Of a stretch of 41,203 nt of DNA, positions 8,231 through 15,336 are shown in pieces. A program made the position numbers and the translations under genes. The notes under the pieces were generated by a model. The model did no database searches and had not been told where the DNA came from. It was given only the letters and a program-made list of their open reading frames with translations. The stretch's first letter is position 1, and each line of letters begins with the position of its first letter. Origin of the DNA: Colwellia sp. E2M01 (GTDB lineage: Bacteria > Pseudomonadota > Gammaproteobacteria > Enterobacterales > Alteromonadaceae); the NCBI RefSeq assembly GCF_018860585.1, contig NZ_JAHKPR010000055.1, positions 1-41,203 on the forward strand. Direction: 5' to 3'.

Positions 8231-9517
8231 ATGTTTAATAAATTAGTATTTAAAAACTTATCGTTTAAAAGATTATCAACTTCTCTTGTTGTTGTTACTT
8301 CGTTACTTGTTGCACAAGCACCTTTTGCTGATTATGTAAATGCTGCTGAACAAGCTCAGAAAGAAAAACGTAAATCATATCTTCCTAGTCCTAGTACTGG
8401 TAAAAAAGTTCAAGAAGCTTTTGAACTTTATAGTGCGGATGATATTGATGGTGCTTTAGTCGTATTACTTGATATTGATGCAGATAAAGAATATGACAAA
8501 GCCTATGTTTCTCGTTTTATCGCGGTAATGTATGCTACTAAAGGTGATAATGATCAGAAAACGATTAAATACCTAAAAGCAGCAATTGAACCTGATATTC
8601 TTAATGAGTCGGATCATAGTGAATCTTTAAAGTTATTGGGTGATATGCAAATGCAAACCAAAGACTATAAAGGTGCATTAGAAAGCTATTACGCGTGGAT
8701 GGATTTCTCGGGTAAAGAGGATGGTCAAACTTATATTAAAATAGCTAACGCGTATTACTCGCTTGGTCAATTAGATAAAGTTATTGCTCCTGCAGATAAA
8801 GCTATTGTAGCCTTTGGTGACAAGCAAAATCAAAACCCTTATATATTGAAAGTACAATCATATTATGAGCGTAAACAATATAAAGAAACTATTAAGGTTT
8901 TAGAGACAGTTGTACAGCTTTTCCCTGAAAGTAAGCAGTGGTGGACTCAACTTCCAATGTTTTACTTGTTGGTTGAAGACTATAATAAAGCAACTGAAAC
9001 TCTTGATTTAGCTTACAAGCTAGGTTATTTGGATAAAGAAAGTCAAATAACTACTTTAGCAAGCTTATACTCTCAATCTGATGCTCCTTATATGGCTGCT
9101 AAATTGTTAGAGAAATATATAGCTTCAGGCTTAGTTAAACGCGATGATAAGAATATTTCATCTTTAGCTAATGCTTGGCACTCTGCGCTAGATATTGATA
9201 AAGCAGCAACTTATTATGGTGAAGTAGCCAAAATGACAAGTGATGCTGGAATTTATCGTAAGCAAGGTATGTTATATAAGCAAGATGAGCAATTTACTAA
9301 AGCTATCACTGCATTAAATAAAGCTATTGAACTTGGTGCTTCTGATGAAGGTCAAATTCATATGAGTATTGCTGAATCTTACTTTTATTTAGAAAAGTAT
9401 AAAGAAGCTTACGCTGCTATTCAAAAAGCGGTGAAAGACCCGAAGTCACGCAAATATGCTGAAGGTTGGAAACGCTTTATTATAGATACAGCTAAAAGAA
9501 AGAAAGTTACTATTTAG
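8231..9517 (+). CDS. Periplasmic tetratricopeptide-repeat protein of the TonB2 operon
   Basis: A 428-residue TPR protein, the usual last gene of TonB2-type operons. A long signal peptide with a hydrophobic stretch SLVVVTSLLVAQ is followed by a likely cleavage near residue 39 (YVNAA). From about 55 to 415 there are repeated helix pairs with TPR features, such as YLKAAI, YYAWMDFSGKEDGQTYIKIANAYYSLGQ and the clear one FTKAITALNKAIELG. GGGAGG just before the tonB2 stop serves as its ribosome site, five bases before the ATG. It probably acts as a scaffold for the TtpC-ExbB-ExbD-TonB complex or for receptors; the exact role is unknown. The operon terminator follows at 9547. Confidence 0.88.
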   Translation: MFNKLVFKNLSFKRLSTSLVVVTSLLVAQAPFADYVNAAEQAQKEKRKSYLPSPSTGKKVQEAFELYSADDIDGALVVLLDIDADKEYDKAYVSRFIAVMYATKGDNDQKTIKYLKAAIEPDILNESDHSESLKLLGDMQMQTKDYKGALESYYAWMDFSGKEDGQTYIKIANAYYSLGQLDKVIAPADKAIVAFGDKQNQNPYILKVQSYYERKQYKETIKVLETVVQLFPESKQWWTQLPMFYLLVEDYNKATETLDLAYKLGYLDKESQITTLASLYSQSDAPYMAAKLLEKYIASGLVKRDDKNISSLANAWHSALDIDKAATYYGEVAKMTSDAGIYRKQGMLYKQDEQFTKAITALNKAIELGASDEGQIHMSIAESYFYLEKYKEAYAAIQKAVKDPKSRKYAEGWKRFIIDTAKRKKVTI

Positions 9518-9546
9518 TTAATTACTATTAATTAATTACGTAATAC

Positions 9547-9580
9547 AAAAACCAGCTTAATAGCTGGTTTTTTATTTTTT
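9547..9580 (+). terminator. Rho-independent terminator of the TonB2-type operon
   Basis: ACCAGCT (9551-9557) pairs with AGCTGGT (9562-9568) around a TAAT loop, extended by A/T pairs at the base, and is followed by a T-rich tract to 9580. It lies about 30 nt after the TPR gene stop and marks the end of the six-gene operon. Confidence 0.85.
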
Positions 9581-9721
9581 ATAATCATGAAACGAAATTT
9601 TTAGTGTGCTTTACAGGTCTATGTAATAGCTGCGGAGAAAAATTCATTAGATAATAACGTGAGTTTATCTTGCTAGACCACTAACGAACAACCTCACAAT
9701 CATCTCGAAAAGGATATAAGT

Positions 9722-10084
9722 ATGAATATAGTTAAAAAAGCATCAATCTCAGTCATTGCAAGTTTAGTTGCATTAAGCTTATTTATGAGTAGCACTGTAA
9801 CTGCTGAAACAAACCCATTTGTAAGTCATGAAATAACAACTGTTGTTGCTGTCGATAATAATAAATGCGGTGAAGGCAAGTGTGGCGAAGCTAAAATGAA
9901 GTCAAGTTCAGAAGCTAAATGTGGTGAAGGCAAGTGTGGCGAAGCTAAAATGAAGTCAAGTTCAGAAGCTAAATGCGGTGAAGGCAAGTGTGGCGAAGCT
10001 AAAATGAAATCAAGCTCAGAAGCTAAATGTGGTGAAGGCAAGTGTGGCGAAAGTAAAATGAAATCAAAAAAATGTGGTGAATAG
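9722..10084 (+). CDS. HvfA-like secreted Cys-repeat peptide (likely RiPP metallophore precursor)
   Basis: A 120-residue precursor with a signal peptide (about 1-28, ending STVTAE), a short leader-like segment beginning TNPF, then an 18-residue unit, KCGEGKCGEAKMKSSSEA, present three times (48-65, 66-83, 84-101), and a shortened fourth copy ending in KKCGE. EGKCG occurs four times (51-55, 69-73, 87-91, 105-109); there are nine Cys in all. EGKCG repeats after a signal peptide are the hallmark of HvfA-type peptides, in which an MNIO (DUF692) enzyme, HvfB, with partner HvfC turns the Cys into copper-binding oxazolone-thioamide groups. No DUF692 or HvfC-like gene is in this window, so the enzymes must lie elsewhere or be missing. 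AAAAGGA precedes the ATG. The HvfA assignment rests on motif and layout; that this copy is modified is inference. Confidence 0.72.
   Translation: MNIVKKASISVIASLVALSLFMSSTVTAETNPFVSHEITTVVAVDNNKCGEGKCGEAKMKSSSEAKCGEGKCGEAKMKSSSEAKCGEGKCGEAKMKSSSEAKCGEGKCGESKMKSKKCGE
9863..10078 (+). repeat. 54-bp tandem repeat inside the HvfA-like gene
   Basis: Units at 9863-9916, 9917-9970 and 9971-10024 are nearly identical; units 1 and 2 differ by a single T/C in a Cys codon. A fourth, diverged and partly shortened unit starts at 10025. Each unit encodes 18 residues with two Cys. Such close identity, including third codon positions, suggests recent duplication. Confidence 0.9.
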
Positions 10085-10172
10085 TTCGCTTATTTGATTG
10101 ATATACAGTGTTTTTTACTTTTATAGCATTCATTAATCAGAGCTGAAGGTAAATAAAAAATATAAAACTATA

Positions 10173-10210
10173 ATTTTACTATCCATTAGTACACTATTGG
10201 GTAGTAAAAT
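10173..10210. terminator. Long AT-rich hairpin, probable terminator after the HvfA-like gene
   Basis: ATTTTACTATCCA (10173-10185) pairs with TGGGTAGTAAAAT (10198-10210), 13 bp with one G-U pair, and a 12-nt loop. TTCTTTTATTT follows on the plus strand. It is 90 nt after the stop of the HvfA-like gene and before the DUF1456 gene. It is plausible as a terminator, though the stem is weak in GC. Confidence 0.5.
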
Positions 10211-10367
10211 ATTCTTTTATTTAAAAATGATCAGCTTAAAGAATACCTAATTGTCATATTCAATTTATCTTTTCTCTCTCCTTTACAAAGCACTCATATA
10301 AACAGGTATAAGCTGATACTCTTAAAGTGTATAATGACGAAACTATGCTTTTGAACTGGACTTAGCC

Positions 10368-11036
10368 GTGAATAATAATGATGTTTTACGCAGACTGCGT
10401 TATACCTTTAATTTTAATGATAAACAAATGGTCGCTATATTCGCCTCAGCAGGTGAAGTAGTTAGTAGAGAACAAATTAGTCAGTGGTTAAAGAAAGACA
10501 ATGATGATGATTTTGTCGCACTGTTTGATACTAAGTTAGCTATATTTTTAAATGGCTTTATCAACGAAAAACGCGGGAAAAAATCAGGACCTTCACCGCT
10601 ACCTGAAAAACGCCTAACTAATAATATCATTCTAACAAAACTTAAAATTGCCTTAAATTTACAAGCAGAACAAATTATTGAGTTATTAAAAGGTGTTAAT
10701 TTTAATATTGGTAAAGCTGAATTAAGTGCATTTTCTCGTAAAATTGATCATAAACATTATCGTGAATGTAAAGACCAAGTATTACGAAACCTTTTACAAG
10801 CAATTGATAATAAATATCATGTTGAAAGAACAAGTAAAGTACATAAAGCAGGGCAAGCTATTGGCGCTGATCGTTCAGCTAAAGTAAATAAAAAAACTTT
10901 TACTAAGAAAAAAGCAGAGAAAAAAAACTCATCGTCACCTTGGGTTGAAGGCGCTCGACCTAATGCCAGTAGTATTTACATCAATCCAAAAAAAACGGAT
11001 GAGCCAAAACGACAGCGACTTAAATTATCTAAATAA
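10368..11036 (+). CDS. DUF1456 family protein (YehS-like)
   Basis: A 222-residue cytoplasmic protein. Two copies of the DUF1456 unit are visible: about 3-70 (NNDVLRRLRYTFNF, then VSREQISQWLKK) and about 84-150 (NNIILTKLKIALNL, then IGKAELSAFSRK). This matches YehS-type proteins of about 155 aa, whose function is unknown. The extra 65-70 residues at the C-terminus are very rich in Lys and look disordered, perhaps binding nucleic acid. The start is GTG at 10368; no good ATG lies in frame nearby. It stands alone between a hairpin and the receiver gene. Confidence 0.8.
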   Translation: MNNNDVLRRLRYTFNFNDKQMVAIFASAGEVVSREQISQWLKKDNDDDFVALFDTKLAIFLNGFINEKRGKKSGPSPLPEKRLTNNIILTKLKIALNLQAEQIIELLKGVNFNIGKAELSAFSRKIDHKHYRECKDQVLRNLLQAIDNKYHVERTSKVHKAGQAIGADRSAKVNKKTFTKKKAEKKNSSSPWVEGARPNASSIYINPKKTDEPKRQRLKLSK

Positions 11037-11069
11037 TAAGTGTTAACTATTACATTAAACGATAGTAAG

Positions 11070-11090
11070 TTGTGCAATAAAATTGTGCAA
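11070..11090. promoter_or_regulatory. Paired TTGTGCAA direct repeats upstream of the receiver gene
   Basis: TTGTGCAA occurs at 11070-11077 and again at 11083-11090, 13 bp apart. A third copy, extended to TTGTGCAATAA as in the first, is at 11693-11703 before apt. Spacing near one and a quarter helix turns and promoter-region location suggest protein binding, but I know no factor with this site. Confidence 0.3.
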
Positions 11091-11191
11091 ATTCGAGACG
11101 TTTTATTTAACATTAAATAAGCCTATATACTCGAATAATTATAAGGTAAAATCTCTGCAAAATTTGTTATTAGTGTTATAAAAAAGTATGT

Positions 11192-11587
11192 ATGGATATA
11201 TTAGTTGTTGATGATACAAAATCAGTACAAAGCATGTTGTCAGAGCTGCTTTGTGAAGAAGGTCATACGGTAGAAACGGCAAATAATGGTCTTGATGGCT
11301 TAGGTAAAGCCCAAAAAGGTGACTACGAATTATTTGTTATTGATCATTTAATGCCTTTAATGAATGGTACTCAGTTGATCAAAAATTTAAAAAAAATCCC
11401 CGAGCTAGCCAATAAAAAAATAATATTTATTACTACTCAAAGCCATAGCACGGTTCAAAAGCTCCCAGAGTACTCTCTTTTTGATAAAGTTATTGAAAAG
11501 CCTTTTAATAAAAATACTTTTCTAAATGTGTTGTCTGATCTGACTGACCCAGTCTTTCAGCGTAAACCCATACAGGTAAATGGTTAA
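11192..11587 (+). CDS. Single-domain response regulator (CheY-like receiver)
   Basis: A 131-residue stand-alone REC domain. Acidic pair Asp7-Asp8 (VVDDTKS), phosphoacceptor Asp51 (FVIDHLMP), Thr81/Thr82 and Lys103 (EKPF) are all in place, so it should accept phosphate. There is no output domain. No kinase is adjacent; the hybrid kinase at 15.3-18.0 kb has its own receiver. No strong Shine-Dalgarno precedes the ATG; another ATG four bases upstream is out of frame. Its partner and target cannot be told from the sequence. Confidence 0.88.
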   Translation: MDILVVDDTKSVQSMLSELLCEEGHTVETANNGLDGLGKAQKGDYELFVIDHLMPLMNGTQLIKNLKKIPELANKKIIFITTQSHSTVQKLPEYSLFDKVIEKPFNKNTFLNVLSDLTDPVFQRKPIQVNG

Positions 11588-11636
11588 TATCAATCTTTTT
11601 TATAGTGATTACTTGAGCTGATTAAATAAGTTGTAC

Positions 11637-11667
11637 TAGCTTTACTTTACTTCTAATAGTAAAGCTA
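11637..11667. terminator. Hairpin after the receiver gene
   Basis: TAGCTTTACT (11637-11646) pairs perfectly with AGTAAAGCTA (11658-11667) across an 11-nt loop, 50 nt after the receiver stop. A T-run is short (CCATTTGTTT), so termination is probable but not certain. Confidence 0.45.
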
Positions 11668-11841
11668 CCATTTGTTTAAATGTTTATTTACTTTGTGCAA
11701 TAAGTCGACAAGCTTAATGGTAATGTTATAAAGCCTACAGAGATGCTTTTAGTCCTATAAAAATTACCTTAATTGCTTTATTATTTAAATTATCTATTAA
11801 TCAATTTTATAGAAAACAGATTAAGGCTCTCATACTCTCTC

Positions 11842-12387
11842 ATGAATGAAATACAACAACAGCAATTACTTGACGCTATACACACCATCCCGGACTACCC
11901 TGCAAAAGGTATAATGTTTCGTGATGTTACTAGCTTATTAGAAAAACCAGAAGCTTTTGCACTAACCATAGAATTATTTGTTGAAGCATACAAAAATAAA
12001 GGGTTTACTAAAGTTGTTGGTACTGAAGCTCGTGGTTTTCTTTTTGGCGCACCATTAGCGTTAGCACTTAACATTGGCTTTGTACCCGTAAGAAAACCAG
12101 GAAAGCTCCCTCGTGATACTTATTCTCAAGCTTATATTCTTGAATATGGGGAAGACGTATTAGAAATTCACCGAGATGCATTGACTGAAAGTGATAAAGT
12201 CTTGATTATTGATGACCTTTTAGCTACTGGTGGAACTATTGAAGCAACTACAAAATTAATTCGCCGCTTAGGTGCACAAGTAAATGATGCGGGTTTTGTT
12301 ATTTCATTACCCGATTTAGGCGGTGAAAAGCGTTTAAGCGCATTAAATATTGAGAGTTATTCTTTGGTACAATATCAAGGTGAATAG
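11842..12387 (+). CDS. apt: Adenine phosphoribosyltransferase
   Basis: Salvages adenine: adenine + PRPP gives AMP + PPi, in the cytoplasm. The 181-residue protein begins [20 protein letters not shown], has the family motif [10 protein letters not shown] (PLALAL follows) and the PRPP-binding loop [13 protein letters not shown]. An in-frame TTG at 11773 would add 23 unrelated residues; the ATG at 11842 fits the family start, so I chose it although its ribosome site (AAGG, 15 nt away) is weak. It starts the conserved apt-dnaX-ybaB-recR order known from E. coli and lies 30 nt before dnaX. Confidence 0.95.
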   Translation: MNEIQQQQLLDAIHTIPDYPAKGIMFRDVTSLLEKPEAFALTIELFVEAYKNKGFTKVVGTEARGFLFGAPLALALNIGFVPVRKPGKLPRDTYSQAYILEYGEDVLEIHRDALTESDKVLIIDDLLATGGTIEATTKLIRRLGAQVNDAGFVISLPDLGGEKRLSALNIESYSLVQYQGE

Positions 12388-12417
12388 TTTGCTTAATAAC
12401 CAATTAAGAAATTTAAC

Positions 12418-14652
12418 ATGAGCTATCAAGTTTTAGCAAGAAAATGGCGGCCTAAAAACTTTCAAGAGTTAATGGGTCAAGAGCACGTTGTGAGTGTGTT
12501 AGTTAATGCTTTATCACAAAAGCGTTTACACCATGCCTATCTTTTTACGGGGACACGTGGTGTTGGTAAAACTACGATCGCACGAATCTTTGCTAAGAGC
12601 CTTAACTGTGAAGTAGGTATTACTAATACGCCATGTGGTAAGTGTGATGCGTGTGTTGATATTGATCAAGGGCGTTTTGTCGATCTATTAGAAATTGATG
12701 CAGCTTCTAAAACTAAAGTTGATGATACGCGTGAAATTCTCGATAATGTTCAATATGCACCAAGCAGAGGACGCTTTAAAGTTTATCTTATCGATGAGGT
12801 GCACATGTTATCTCGTCATAGTTTTAATGCTTTGCTTAAAACTCTTGAAGAGCCTCCTGAGCACGTTAAGTTTATTCTAGCGACTACTGATCCTCAAAAA
12901 TTACCAATAACCGTTTTATCACGCTGCTTGCAGTTTCACCTAAAAGCATTAACGGTGCCACAAATTGAAGATAAACTTGCTGAAATATTGTCGCAAGAAA
13001 AAGTCAAACATGAGCCCGGTTGTTTAACTCTATTAGCTAAGGCCGCTCGCGGTAGTATGCGTGATTCATTAAGTTTAACCGATCAAGCGATAGCACAAGG
13101 ACAAGGCAATATCAGCCTAGTTAATATTCAACAAATGTTAGGCGGTATTGATCAAAACTGGGTTTATCAACTGGTTATTGCGTTACTTAAACAAGACAGC
13201 CAAGCATTAATGACACTATCGCAAGAGATAGCTTCATACGCGCCAAGTTATAGCCGCTTATTTGCAGACTTAATTCAGTTGTTTCACCAAATAGCTTTAA
13301 TGCAAATAGTGGATAAATCATTCGATTTACCGAACGACTTATTAAGTTTATTGAAAAAATTTAGTCAAACTATGTCGCCGGAAGATGTTCAGCTTTATTA
13401 TCAAATAGCACTTAATGGTCGTAAAGATTTACCCTATGCATCTGACGAGCAAGCTGCTTTTGATATGACTTTATTACGATTATTTGCATTTAAACCAATG
13501 CAAAAAGCACAGTTAAGTAAAGCTGAAGAAAACAATTACCTTGAGAAAAATACTGAACAGTTTGATGATTTCAGTTATGAAAATGTTAGTGCTAAGCAAG
13601 TCAACGTTAATGCAGATAAGCCATTAAGTGAGCAAAACCTTAGACAAGAAAACGCTATCAGAACTGAAGAGCCTGCTATTGAAAATAACAAGGCTCAAGC
13701 ACAAGGCGAGGTTACAGCGTCTAACCCAATTGATAATGATATATTTGCTTCTGATGATAAGAGTATAAATGATACCGAACATAGCGAGTCAGATCTACAT
13801 GCACAAATGTATGCGATTGAACAACAAGCTACTGAGCTTATGGCTAAAGGTAATCAACAAGCGGAGCAAGTAGCAAGGCTAAAAAAATCAGCTGTTGACA
13901 GTGTTCAAGATGAAAATAACATTCATCAAGTTGAACAAACGACAGAGACAGTAGCTGTAGGTGAAAAAAGCGTTGAATCAGTGCCTCTAGATGCTATACC
14001 TCAAGAAGTACCAACAGTTAATATTGATAGCCCTGTTAGCTCAGTTCTTGCTACTCGAAACATGCTTCGCAGTCGCAAAAAGGCAATGGAAGCGCAAACA
14101 AAAAAGTCTAATGACGTAACTATGCGTCAAACAAATAGTACCACCAATAGTAACGAGAATACTGTAACTGAAAGCGCAGTTATTCCTAGTGAGCCTTTAG
14201 TAATAGCACCTGAGCCTGAAGTGCCTTTTCATCAAGACAATATAGATCCGACTAAAATAACTAAAGCAAATCAAGTTGATAAGTGGGCGCATATGATTGA
14301 CTCGATGCAACTTACGGCACGTGTAAGACAGTTAGCGATTCACGCAACAATCAGTGAAGACTCTACTGATGATAATTTGATTTTACAATTAGATCAGGCA
14401 ACAAGGCATTTAAATACAGAATTTGCTCAACAGCAGTTACAAAGTTATATTTGTGAGTTTTTATCTCGTGATGTTACCGTAACACTTGATGTTGTAGAAG
14501 AAACCGTAGCAGATCCTTATCAAATTCAAGTGCAGATAAACGACAAACGTCTTGAATATGCTAAAGCACTAATTAGAGAAGATAATACAGTGATTGCTTT
14601 ACAAGAATCTTTCCAAGCTACGTTAAATGAAGAAAGTATTTCGCCTCGTTGA
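12418..14652 (+). CDS. dnaX: DNA polymerase III subunits tau and gamma
   Basis: The full-length 744-residue product is tau, the clamp-loader ATPase that also ties polymerase cores and DnaB together. Visible motifs: Walker A GTRGVGKT (45-52), four zinc Cys (64, 73, 76, 79), Walker B VYLIDEVH (122-129), sensor 1 ATTD (155-158) and the SRC arginine finger (168-170). Domains I-III end near residue 360; a long Gln/Glu/Asn-rich linker runs to about 615, and the polymerase-binding domain V begins near 620 (DKWAHMIDSMQLTARVRQLA). E. coli tau is 643 aa, so the linker here is longer. A slippery AAAAAAG at 14100 would yield gamma by -1 frameshifting (separate entry). Confidence 0.97.
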   Translation: MSYQVLARKWRPKNFQELMGQEHVVSVLVNALSQKRLHHAYLFTGTRGVGKTTIARIFAKSLNCEVGITNTPCGKCDACVDIDQGRFVDLLEIDAASKTKVDDTREILDNVQYAPSRGRFKVYLIDEVHMLSRHSFNALLKTLEEPPEHVKFILATTDPQKLPITVLSRCLQFHLKALTVPQIEDKLAEILSQEKVKHEPGCLTLLAKAARGSMRDSLSLTDQAIAQGQGNISLVNIQQMLGGIDQNWVYQLVIALLKQDSQALMTLSQEIASYAPSYSRLFADLIQLFHQIALMQIVDKSFDLPNDLLSLLKKFSQTMSPEDVQLYYQIALNGRKDLPYASDEQAAFDMTLLRLFAFKPMQKAQLSKAEENNYLEKNTEQFDDFSYENVSAKQVNVNADKPLSEQNLRQENAIRTEEPAIENNKAQAQGEVTASNPIDNDIFASDDKSINDTEHSESDLHAQMYAIEQQATELMAKGNQQAEQVARLKKSAVDSVQDENNIHQVEQTTETVAVGEKSVESVPLDAIPQEVPTVNIDSPVSSVLATRNMLRSRKKAMEAQTKKSNDVTMRQTNSTTNSNENTVTESAVIPSEPLVIAPEPEVPFHQDNIDPTKITKANQVDKWAHMIDSMQLTARVRQLAIHATISEDSTDDNLILQLDQATRHLNTEFAQQQLQSYICEFLSRDVTVTLDVVEETVADPYQIQVQINDKRLEYAKALIREDNTVIALQESFQATLNEESISPR
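14088..14129 (+). promoter_or_regulatory. Programmed -1 frameshift signal of dnaX (gamma subunit)
   Basis: The heptamer A AAA AAG (14100-14106) lies in the right phase: zero-frame codons 562-563 are AAA AAG. After a one-base slip the next codons are GTC TAA, so gamma would have 564 residues and stop at 14109-14111. GGAAG at 14088-14092, seven bases upstream, can act as the internal Shine-Dalgarno stimulator. A hairpin, TGACGT (14112-14117) with GCGTCA (14124-14129), starts five bases after the heptamer. E. coli dnaX has the same heptamer, an upstream SD and a stem at similar spacing. The flanking protein (VLATRNMLRSR..KK) also resembles E. coli at its shift site. Confidence 0.75.
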
Positions 14653-14794
14653 TTTGCAACGCCGGTTTAACTTACGCTGTTGAATAATACTCTTACATAA
14701 AATAATTTTACTTTCGCGAAAATGCTGTTGTATTTCAGGTAAAGTAACCCCATTAATAAATTAAGTAGTTAACACAGAATAATTGGAGAAAATT

Positions 14795-15121
14795 ATGATG
14801 AAAGGCGGAATGGGCAACTTAATGAAGCAAGCCCAACAAATGCAGGCCAAAATGGCTAAAGCACAAGAAGAATTAGCACAGATGGAAGTTGTTGGTGAAG
14901 CTGGTGCAGGTATGGTGAAAGTTACTATGACAGGTAGTCATAGTGTTCGTCGTGTAGAGCTTGATGAAAGCTTAATGAGCGATGATAAAGACATGATTGA
15001 AGACTTACTTGCTGCAGCTGTAAATGATGCGGTACGTCGTGTTGAAGAGCAAAATAAAGATAAAATGGGCTCAGTTACTGGCGGTATGCAATTACCACCA
15101 GGTATGAAAATGCCGTTTTAA
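14795..15121 (+). CDS. ybaB: YbaB/EbfC nucleoid-associated protein
   Basis: A 108-residue DNA-binding protein that forms a tweezer-like dimer and helps organise the nucleoid. The sequence [14 protein letters not shown], the helical middle, [14 protein letters not shown] and the end [13 protein letters not shown] match the family end to end. GGAG at 14785-14788 lies six bases before the ATG at 14795; an in-frame TTG within that GGAG (14783) is an unlikely start. It follows dnaX by about 140 nt and is followed by a strong terminator, so unlike in E. coli, recR cannot be read from here. Confidence 0.95.
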   Translation: MMKGGMGNLMKQAQQMQAKMAKAQEELAQMEVVGEAGAGMVKVTMTGSHSVRRVELDESLMSDDKDMIEDLLAAAVNDAVRRVEEQNKDKMGSVTGGMQLPPGMKMPF

Positions 15122-15134
15122 GTGATAAATATAT

Positions 15135-15165
15135 AAAAAAAGCCAGCTTTATCGCTGGCTTTTTT
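15135..15165. terminator. Strong Rho-independent terminator after ybaB
   Basis: AGCCAGC (15141-15147) pairs with GCTGGCT (15154-15160), loop TTTATC, with an A-run before and a T-run after. It ends the apt-dnaX-ybaB transcript and could also stop the convergent hybrid-kinase transcript, which ends at 15337. Confidence 0.9.
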
Positions 15166-15336
15166 GTCCTAAATTATGAGCAATTTTCATTTCTATGATT
15201 AATTTGTTCACCTGTTATCCATTTCCCATAGAGTTTTCTAATCATTCCCCAATCACTATGCTCTGCCTTGCCTACTCTTAATACAAAGAAGTTCAAACAA
15301 GTTGCTGTAAAAGTAATCTCGAAAGATCAACAGACC

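Noticed and set aside
9826..10041. Open frame antisense to the Cys-repeat gene
   Set aside because: It exists only because the 54-bp repeat has no stops in that frame; it has no ribosome site and gives a meaningless repeat protein.
11588..11841. Possible signal-recognition-particle RNA gene, because it lies near dnaX in some bacteria
   Set aside because: The conserved 4.5S core (GGTC..GGAAGGAAGCAG) is not there; only a terminator-like hairpin is seen.
13881..13898. A second slippery run in dnaX (A AAA AAA in phase, -1 frame stop at 13896-13898)
   Set aside because: It is in the right phase and followed by a stop after three codons, but the upstream SD is 14 nt away, the downstream hairpin starts 17 nt away and is bulged, and the site at 14100 matches the E. 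coli layout much better.
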